A stretch of DNA of 6,729 bases, taken from assembly GCA_025924435.1 (NCBI GenBank), contig JAICIL010000250.1, positions 1-6,729 of the forward strand, given 5' to 3'. Positions within the stretch are counted from its first letter, which is position 1, and each line of letters begins with the position of its first letter. Origin of the DNA: Chloroflexia bacterium (GTDB lineage Bacteria > Chloroflexota > Chloroflexia > Thermomicrobiales > JALYUS01). The position numbers and the translations under genes were made by a program. The notes below the pieces were generated by a model that was not told where the DNA came from, did no database searches, and was given only the letters and a program-made list of their open reading frames with translations. Positions 1 through 4,696 of this stretch are shown here, one piece after another.

Positions 1-7
1 GCTCGTC

Positions 8-1090
8 TCAATCGTTCCCAATGCCAAGACGCGGGTCGCGCGTCGTGTACAACTCCGTCAGTAAATCGCTCAACACCTGCGAGACGTACCGGACGGACGA
101 GATCGTCCGCTCGTAGTACATCCGCGTCGGCCCGAGCACCGCGACCATCCCCGTCACCTCGGACGGGATGCCATACGTCGCCAGGACGATGCCGAAATCC
201 CGCAGGGCATCCCACTGGTTTTCCGCGCCGATGATCACCTGCACGCTGTTGACGCGCTCGGTCTCCTCGGTGGCGACGAGCAACTGCGGCAGGAGCGCGG
301 TGAGGAGTGCGCCGCCGCGCAACAGTTCCACCAGCCGCCCGGCCCGCTCATGCCCGTCGAATTCCGGCTGCTGCAGGACGTTGCCGAGGCCGTCGTGGAC
401 GACCTCCGCGCTCATCGCCTCTTCGAGGTTCCGCAACATGCGTACCGCCTCGTCCGCGACGACGCGATCAATGCCGGCCATCTGCTCCGCCGCCGCCGCG
501 ATCTCGGCCCGGCCAAGGTTCGCCAATCGCGCGCTCACGCCGTCCGCGACCGCGCGCAGCCCCGCCTGATCGAAGGCGTCCGGCAGCGTCACCATCGCCT
601 GCCGCACCGCGCCTTCGCGCGTGACAAGGACCAGGAGCGCGGTCTTCTCCTGCACGGCGATCAACTCGACGTTCTTCACCTTCGGCAGCCGGGCGCGCGG
701 CGTTGTGACGACCGAGACGTTGCCCGCCACCCGCGCCAATACCGACGCGGCCAGTTTCACCCACTCGTCGAGATGCACCTCCACCTGGTGGAATTGGTGC
801 CGGATCAGCATCTGCTCGTTCGTCGAGAGCGATGGCTGCTCCATCAACCGCTCGACGTAGTAGCGGTACCCCGCGTCGGTCGGCGTGCGGCCGCCGGATG
901 TGTGCGCCTGCTGAATAAAGCCCATCCGTTCGAGCAGCGCCATGTCGTTGCGGACGGTCGCGCTCGAAATCTCCAGCCCGCCGCGTTCGACGACGGTCTT
1001 CGAGCCGATGGCGCGCACCGTTTCCGTATATTCGCGCACGAGGAGGCGGAGAATCCGCTCCTGCCGCGCGCTCAACCCCAGATCAGCCAT
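8..1090 (-). CDS. hrcA: HrcA, heat-inducible transcription repressor
   Basis: HrcA is a cytoplasmic dimeric repressor that binds CIRCE operators and shuts off chaperone genes (groESL, and the dnaK group in many bacteria) until heat stress. The 360-residue length is normal for the family. Residues 1-80 form the winged-helix DNA-binding domain with the family signature ISSATVRNDMALLE (41-54) and HTSGGRTPTDAGYRYYV (63-79). The middle is the GAF-like and dimerisation region. The C-terminus carries VIIGAENQWDAL (285-296), the Y-GIP turn and GMVAVLGPTRMYYER (314-328), all typical of HrcA. The ATG start is supported by AGGAG five bases upstream on the minus strand. A CIRCE operator lies 12 bp upstream and a promoter just beyond it, which implies autoregulation. 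The stop is 7 bp from the window edge, so a grpE-dnaK-dnaJ operon downstream cannot be seen. The identification is secure. Confidence 0.97.
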   Translation of the reverse strand: MADLGLSARQERILRLLVREYTETVRAIGSKTVVERGGLEISSATVRNDMALLERMGFIQQAHTSGGRTPTDAGYRYYVERLMEQPSLSTNEQMLIRHQFHQVEVHLDEWVKLAASVLARVAGNVSVVTTPRARLPKVKNVELIAVQEKTALLVLVTREGAVRQAMVTLPDAFDQAGLRAVADGVSARLANLGRAEIAAAAEQMAGIDRVVADEAVRMLRNLEEAMSAEVVHDGLGNVLQQPEFDGHERAGRLVELLRGGALLTALLPQLLVATEETERVNSVQVIIGAENQWDALRDFGIVLATYGIPSEVTGMVAVLGPTRMYYERTISSVRYVSQVLSDLLTELYTTRDPRLGIGND

Positions 1091-1102
1091 GCCTGCTCCT
1101 CA

Positions 1103-1129
1103 TTAGCACTCTCACCACACGACTGCTAA
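1103..1129 (-). promoter_or_regulatory. CIRCE operator (HrcA binding site)
   Basis: The site reads TTAGCACTC, a 9-bp spacer, then GACTGCTAA. The established CIRCE consensus is TTAGCACTC-N9-GAGTGCTAA, so the left half is perfect and the right half differs at one base (C for G in the third position). It lies between the hrcA ribosome binding site and the hrcA -10 box, at about +1 to +28 of the predicted transcript. There HrcA would block transcription initiation, and the operator would also sit in the 5' leader RNA. Confidence 0.95.
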
Positions 1130-1136
1130 TACTGGG

Positions 1137-1165
1137 ACAATACCACTTGACACAACTCATGTCAA
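1137..1165 (-). promoter_or_regulatory. hrcA promoter, sigma-A/sigma-70 type
   Basis: Read on the minus strand there is a perfect -35 box TTGACA (1160-1165), a 17-bp spacer and a -10 box TATTGT (1137-1142, four of six matches to TATAAT). Initiation is expected near 1130-1131, at the edge of the CIRCE operator. A perfect -35, ideal spacing and an operator at the start site together make this convincing without experimental mapping. Confidence 0.85.
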
Positions 1166-1189
1166 GGCGTTATCGCATGTTATGTCAAG
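1146..1189. repeat. CTTGACA inverted repeat plus third half-site over the hrcA -35 region
   Basis: CTTGACA (1146-1152) and its complement TGTCAAG (1160-1166) form a perfect 7-bp inverted repeat with a 7-bp gap. A third TGTCAAG (1183-1189) repeats the right half 23 bp further on, within an identical 8-mer ATGTCAAG at both places. The right arm contains the -35 box of the hrcA promoter. The dyad could be an operator for a second regulator. It could also be two opposed -35 boxes serving divergent promoters: plus-strand TTGACA at 1147-1152 would need a -10 near 1170-1176, where TTATCG or TATCGC is only a weak match. Function is unproven. Confidence 0.5.
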
Positions 1190-1256
1190 TATCTCGCTGG
1201 TGATTCGCGCTGTCTTGCCGTACCATGCACGATCGAAGGCTGGTGCGGAATGGCAG

Positions 1257-1389
1257 GGGATTGAACCACCAGGACACCAAGAACACGGAATACGCCAAGA
1301 AAATAGCGAGATCATTCACTCATTTCTTCCCATGCTCCTCTTCTCCCGTGGTGTCCTTGGTGTTCTTGGTGTCCTGGTGGTTCAATCCC
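1257..1389. repeat. Large intergenic hairpin element A (121-bp core with 9-bp periodic arms)
   Basis: A perfect 30-bp inverted repeat joins 1257-1286 to 1360-1389. The core from GAACC (1263) to GGTTC (1383) is 121 bp. Each arm is four tandem 9-bp units. The left units start at 1265, 1274, 1283 and 1292 (ACCACCAGG, ACACCAAGA, ACACGGAAT, ACGCCAAGA). The right units, read on the other strand, occupy 1373-1381, 1364-1372, 1355-1363 and 1346-1354 (ACCACCAGG, ACACCAAGA, ACACCAAGG, ACACCACGG). The centre, 1301-1345, is 45 bp. The element ends 29 bp before the lysA ATG, so in RNA it would be a long stem just upstream of the lysA ribosome binding site. I see no gene, T-tract or transposase. It is probably a dispersed repeat family member. 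Confidence 0.85.
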
Positions 1390-1401
1390 AACCGCGAAAT
1401 G

Positions 1402-1406
1402 AAAGG
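1402..1406 (+). promoter_or_regulatory. Ribosome binding site that decides the lysA start
   Basis: AAAGG sits six bases upstream of the ATG at 1413. The same reading frame stays open back to an ATG at 1182, but that extra stretch is translated from the hairpin element and has no comparable ribosome binding site. The 1413 start is therefore preferred. Confidence 0.6.
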
Positions 1407-1412
1407 CGATCC

Positions 1413-2771
1413 ATGGACGCGATCCCGACCCTCTCCGACGAGCAGCGCGTGCTGCCCCGCAGCGCGCGCCGCAACCGTGCGGGCCTGCTGACGCTCGGCA
1501 ATGTCCCGCTGACGACCTATGCGCTCCGCTACGGGACGCCGCTCTACCTCTTCGACGACGAGCATCTGCGCGCGACGATCTGGCGTTTCCGGCGCGCCTT
1601 CAGCGAGCGCCTGCCCGCCCCCGCGACCTTCACCCTCTCGTACGCCGCCAAAGCCTTCCTCTGCACCGCCCTCGTGCAAATATTGGCGGAGGAGCGCGTC
1701 GGCCTCGATGTCAATTCCGGCGGCGAACTGCACATCGCCCTGCACGGCGGCATGCCCGCCGCGATGATCCACATGCACGGCAACGCCAAGAGCGCCGACG
1801 AATTGCGCATGGCGCTCGAACGGGGCGTCGGCCGGGTCGTTGTGGACAACCCGACCGAACTCGCCGCGCTCGACCGGATCGCCGGGTCGCTCGGTGCGCG
1901 CGCCGCGATCTGGCTGCGCGTCAATCCCGGCGTCACCGTCCATACGCACGCGGCGATGGCGACGGGGCATCTCGACTCCAAGTTCGGCCTGCCGATCGAG
2001 ACGGGCGACGCCGCCCGCGCCGTCGCGACCGCCCTCGCCGCAGACAACCTCGATCTGATGGGGCTGCACGCCCACATCGGCTCCTCGATTGCGGAGACCG
2101 CACCGTATCAGGAGACGGCCCGCCGCTTCGTCCAATTCGCCGCCGAAATGCGCGCCCGGCATGGCTGGACGATGCGCGAGTGCAGCCCCGGCGGCGGTTT
2201 CGCTGTCCCCTACCTGCCGGACGACGAGGCGCTGGACGCCGATCGCGCCGCCGAGGCGATCATCCGTACGCTGGTGGAGGCATGCGCGGGCGCGGATTTC
2301 CCGGTGCCGGACATCACGATCGAGCCGGGCAAGGCGCTGATCGGCCCGGCGGCGATCGCGCTCTATACGGTCAACAACATCAAGGAGATCGCGGGCGTCC
2401 GCCGCTTCGTCGCGGTGGATGGCGGCATGGCGGACAATATCCGCCCGGCGCTCTACGGCGCGAATTACACGGTGCTGCTGGCGAACCGTGCGCCCGTGCG
2501 TGAGGCGGTCATCAGCACGGTCGTCGGGCGGTATTGCGAGAGTGGCGACATCCTCGCGCGCGACGTGCCGCTGCCCGCCGATCTCGAACCGGGCGACCTG
2601 CTCGCCTTCCCGACAGCGGGCGCGTACAGCATCCCGATGTCCAGCCAGTACAATGGCGTCCCGCGCCCGGCGATTGCCCTCGTGCGCGAGGACGGCACGC
2701 ACCAATTGATCCGCCGCCGCGAGACGTACGACGACCTCCTGCGCGCCGACGTGCCGCTGGAAGAGATGTAG
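1413..2771 (+). CDS. lysA: Diaminopimelate decarboxylase (LysA)
   Basis: LysA is a PLP-dependent fold-III decarboxylase that converts meso-2,6-diaminopimelate to L-lysine and CO2, the last step of lysine synthesis in the cytoplasm. The 452 residues have the N-terminal alanine-racemase-like barrel and C-terminal beta domain in order. YAAKAF carries the Schiff-base lysine K80. HGNAKS (122-127), TGHLDSKFG (184-192), HIGSS (221-225), GGGFAVPY (260-267), DGGMADNIRPALY (336-348) and CESGD (375-379, contributed across the dimer) follow, with GAYSIPMSSQYN (403-414) near the end. The motifs favour diaminopimelate over ornithine or arginine decarboxylases. One oddity is EPGK (304-307), where the family normally has EPGR. 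The ATG at 1413 has AAAGG six bases upstream, whereas an in-frame ATG at 1182 would add 77 residues read from repeat DNA. It probably leads an operon with the next two genes. Confidence 0.93.
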   Translation: MDAIPTLSDEQRVLPRSARRNRAGLLTLGNVPLTTYALRYGTPLYLFDDEHLRATIWRFRRAFSERLPAPATFTLSYAAKAFLCTALVQILAEERVGLDVNSGGELHIALHGGMPAAMIHMHGNAKSADELRMALERGVGRVVVDNPTELAALDRIAGSLGARAAIWLRVNPGVTVHTHAAMATGHLDSKFGLPIETGDAARAVATALAADNLDLMGLHAHIGSSIAETAPYQETARRFVQFAAEMRARHGWTMRECSPGGGFAVPYLPDDEALDADRAAEAIIRTLVEACAGADFPVPDITIEPGKALIGPAAIALYTVNNIKEIAGVRRFVAVDGGMADNIRPALYGANYTVLLANRAPVREAVISTVVGRYCESGDILARDVPLPADLEPGDLLAFPTAGAYSIPMSSQYNGVPRPAIALVREDGTHQLIRRRETYDDLLRADVPLEEM

Positions 2772-2816
2772 GATGCGTGTTTGCTAGTGTTCATTAAGAC
2801 GTAAGGAGCGCCCACC

Positions 2817-3542
2817 ATGCCATTCGCCGATCTCACGGGCCGTATCGCCATCGTCACCGGTGGGGCGGGCGCGCTCGGCCGGGCGACCGTCCGCGTGCTG
2901 CTCGACGGCGGCGCGACCGTCGTCACGACCGACACGCACGGCCACGGCATGCGCGATCTCGCCGCATCGCTCCCGGACGACCTCCGCGCCCGGTTCGCGA
3001 CCGTCGAGGCGGATGTGGCGACCGAGGGCGGCGCGGAGGCGGTCGTGCGCCAGGCGACGGATGCGCACGGACGGTTGGACATCCTCATCAATATCGTCGG
3101 CGGCTACGCGGGCGGGCCGACCGTCGCGGAGACCGATCCGGCGACCTGGCGCGAGCAGTTTGAATTGAACGCGACGACCGCCTTCCTGATGGCGCACGCG
3201 GCGATCCCGGCGATGCAATCGCGCGGCTGGGGGCGTATCATTAACGTCGCGTCGCGCGTCGCCCGCACCGCGCCCGCCGGATTGAGCGCGTACGCCGTGT
3301 CGAAGGCGGCGGTGATCACATTGACCGAGGTGCTGGCGAACGAGGTGCGCGAATACGGTATCACGGCGAACGCGATCATGCCGAGCGTCATTGATACGCC
3401 CGCCAATCGCCGCGCGATGCCGGACAGCGATTTCAGTCAGTGGGTGCGACCGGAGGAGATTGGCGGCGTAATCCGCTTCCTCGCGTCTGAGGAGAGCGGC
3501 ATCATCAGCGGCGCGGCGATCCCGGTCTACGGGCGCGCGTGA
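2817..3542 (+). CDS. Short-chain dehydrogenase/reductase (classical SDR), substrate unknown
   Basis: This is a single-domain Rossmann-fold NAD(P)-dependent oxidoreductase of 241 residues, the normal length for classical SDRs. The cofactor motif is TGGAGALG (14-21), a TGxxxGxG variant with Ala at the second glycine. D39 at the end of strand beta-2 (VVTTD) suggests NAD(H) over NADP(H). D66 in EADV and INIVGG (91-96, replacing the usual NNAG) follow. The catalytic tetrad is complete: N118, S146, Y159 and K163 (YAVSK). After IMPSVIDTPANR (187-198) comes the usual SDR C-terminus. AAGGAG (2803-2808) lies eight bases before the ATG, and the gap to lysA is 45 bp, which supports co-transcription. Alcohol/ketone substrates range from 3-oxoacyl-ACP to sugars and steroids across this family, and nothing here fixes the substrate. 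The fabG-like resemblance is general and I do not assign a symbol. Confidence 0.9.
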   Translation: MPFADLTGRIAIVTGGAGALGRATVRVLLDGGATVVTTDTHGHGMRDLAASLPDDLRARFATVEADVATEGGAEAVVRQATDAHGRLDILINIVGGYAGGPTVAETDPATWREQFELNATTAFLMAHAAIPAMQSRGWGRIINVASRVARTAPAGLSAYAVSKAAVITLTEVLANEVREYGITANAIMPSVIDTPANRRAMPDSDFSQWVRPEEIGGVIRFLASEESGIISGAAIPVYGRA

Positions 3543-3554
3543 CCCTCGCGAGGG
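3543..3554. repeat. 12-bp perfect palindrome directly after the SDR stop
   Basis: CCCTCGCGAGGG begins on the base after the dehydrogenase TGA. In RNA it could form only a 4-bp stem with a CGCG loop, and no T-tract follows, so it is not a convincing terminator. The rest of this 42-bp spacer is purine-rich, with GCAACGA at 3555-3561 and again at 3576-3582. Confidence 0.4.
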
Positions 3555-3570
3555 GCAACGAGCGAGGAGC

Positions 3571-3576
3571 AAGGAG
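3571..3576 (+). promoter_or_regulatory. Ribosome binding site supporting the GTG start at 3585
   Basis: AAGGAG with an 8-base spacer precedes GTG 3585. The first in-frame ATG, at 3651, has GAGGAG directly abutting it with no spacer, which is poor geometry. The GTG is therefore the better start. Confidence 0.75.
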
Positions 3577-3584
3577 CAACGAAC

Positions 3585-4535
3585 GTGTCACTGACGGGTG
3601 CGTACGGTGGGGGAAAATGGTCGCCGCGCACGCAATCGCGCCGCGAGGAGATGGCGGAGATCTGGGGCGATTGGGGGTCGGGGTCGGAGTGCGGCCGGTT
3701 GCGCGCGGTGCTGCTCCACCGGCCCGGCCCGGAACTCGATGAGATCGTGGACTTCGACGCGGTGCAGATGCGCGCCGACCTGCGGCCCGATCTCGCCCGC
3801 GCGCAGCACGACGCGATGGCCGATGCCTACGAGGCCGAAGGTATCGCCGTCCATTACGTCGAGGGATACCGGCCCGACAAGCCGAACCAACTCTTCTGCC
3901 GGGACCTGATGACGATGTCGCCGGAAGGGGCGATCCTCGCCCGCCCGGCGAGCACCGTCCGCGCGGGAGAGGAACGCATCCTCGCGGAGACGCTCGGCCT
4001 CCTCGGCGTGCCGATCCTGATGAGCGTCCACGGCGTCGGTACCTTCGAGGGGGCGGACGCGATGTGGGCCGCGCCCGACCTCTGCTTCGTCGCCGAGGGG
4101 CTGCGCACGAACCGCGCGGGCGCGGAGCAGGTGGCGTGGGCGCTCGAAAACATCGGCGTCGCGGTGGAGCGCGTCATGTTGCCGTATGGCGCGATGCATC
4201 TCGACGGCATGCTGAACTTCGCCGCGCCGGACCTCGCCGTCGTCTGGCCGCGCCGCACGCCGATGAATGTCGTGCGCGTGTTGCGGGAGCGCGGCGTGCG
4301 TATCGTCCATCTGCTCGATGAACCGGCGACGCACGACTGCCTGCCCGGCAACTTCGTCGCCCTCGCCCCGAACCGCATCCTCATGCCGACCGGCGCGCCC
4401 CGCCAGCGCGCCATCTACGAGGACGCGGGCATCACCTGCATCGAGGTAGAGGTGAGCGAACTGATCAAAGCAGGCGGCGGCATCCACTGCATGACCGCCT
4501 TCCTGAAGCGCGACGACACGGACGAAACCGGATGA
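3585..4535 (+). CDS. Pentein-fold guanidine-modifying enzyme (arginine deiminase/DDAH/amidinotransferase superfamily)
   Basis: Members of this superfamily attack a guanidine or related carbon with a cysteine, either hydrolysing it (deiminases, DDAH, ureidohydrolases) or transferring an amidino group. At 316 residues it is shorter than arginine deiminase (about 400), apparently lacking that enzyme's extra helical domain. The expected active-site order is present: LRAVLLHRPGPEL (39-51), FCRD with D107, GTFEGAD with E155, LRTNR (173-177), MHLDGML with H205 and D207, and GGGIHCMT with the likely nucleophile C302. By analogy with arginine deiminase, D107, E155, H205, D207 and C302 would be the catalytic and guanidine-binding set. 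Start is GTG with a good ribosome binding site; an ATG at 3651 is a weaker alternative that would remove the first 22 residues. It lies 42 bp after the dehydrogenase, probably in the same operon. Substrate is unknown; dimethylarginine, arginine and citrulline-like compounds are all possible. Confidence 0.85.
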   Translation: MSLTGAYGGGKWSPRTQSRREEMAEIWGDWGSGSECGRLRAVLLHRPGPELDEIVDFDAVQMRADLRPDLARAQHDAMADAYEAEGIAVHYVEGYRPDKPNQLFCRDLMTMSPEGAILARPASTVRAGEERILAETLGLLGVPILMSVHGVGTFEGADAMWAAPDLCFVAEGLRTNRAGAEQVAWALENIGVAVERVMLPYGAMHLDGMLNFAAPDLAVVWPRRTPMNVVRVLRERGVRIVHLLDEPATHDCLPGNFVALAPNRILMPTGAPRQRAIYEDAGITCIEVEVSELIKAGGGIHCMTAFLKRDDTDETG

Positions 4536-4543
4536 AACCGAAT

Positions 4544-4664
4544 GAACCGCAGAGGCGCAGAGGGCGCGGAGAGCGCGGAGAGGATTCTGAGAAGACGAGA
4601 TTTGGTATCTCGTTTTATCTCTCTTTCCTCTGTATCCTCTGCGTCCTCCGCGCCGCTGCGGTTC
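4544..4664. repeat. Large intergenic hairpin element B (121 bp with 9-bp periodic arms)
   Basis: The element runs from GAACC (4544-4548) to GGTTC (4660-4664). Left-arm 9-mers start at 4546, 4555, 4564 and 4573 (ACCGCAGAG, GCGCAGAGG, GCGCGGAGA, GCGCGGAGA). Right-arm units, read on the other strand, occupy 4654-4662, 4645-4653, 4636-4644 and 4627-4635 (ACCGCAGCG, GCGCGGAGG, ACGCAGAGG, ATACAGAGG). The outer 28 bp of the two arms pair with four mismatches. The first nine bases, GAACCGCAG and CTGCGGTTC, pair perfectly. The centre 4582-4626 is 45 bp. It begins 9 bp after the pentein gene stop and ends 32 bp before the recN ATG. Core length, ends, unit size and centre length equal those of element A, although the units differ. 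Confidence 0.85.
4592..4616 (+). terminator. Possible weak intrinsic terminator inside element B
   Basis: ACGAGAT (4595-4601) and ATCTCGT (4607-4613) form a perfect 7-bp stem with a 5-base loop. The stem extends by a G-T and two A-T pairs, and TTTT occurs at 4613-4616. This is the only hairpin in the window followed by a T-run, and it lies downstream of the pentein gene, where an operon end is plausible. The stem is short and AT-rich, and it may simply be the tip of the larger hairpin. Confidence 0.35.
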
Positions 4665-4696
4665 TCCCCGGTATCGTCCCACGCTGGTGAGTGGCG

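Noticed and set aside
350..1129. Plus-strand open frame opposite hrcA (259 residues)
   Set aside because: It is antisense to HrcA and covers the CIRCE operator. It has no domain, and its arginine-rich composition is typical of a shadow frame.
1147..1176. Possible divergent promoter toward lysA using TTGACA at 1147-1152
   Set aside because: No acceptable -10 box is found at 16-18 bp; TTATCG and TATCGC are poor matches. The hexamer is better explained as an arm of the dyad.
1320..2705. Long open frame on the minus strand opposite lysA (461 residues)
   Set aside because: It is antisense to a clear lysA. Its Arg/Asp/Gly/Ala-rich composition without motifs is what GC-rich codon bias produces on the opposite strand.
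4544..4581. Tandem 9-mers as a coding microsatellite or CRISPR-like repeat
   Set aside because: The units are intergenic, degenerate and mirrored as a palindrome on the other arm, so a hairpin element explains them better.
3588..4682. Long minus-strand open frame opposite the pentein gene (364 residues)
   Set aside because: It mirrors the pentein gene and runs through element B. The product is low-complexity Arg/His/Ala-rich with no recognisable domain or ribosome binding site.
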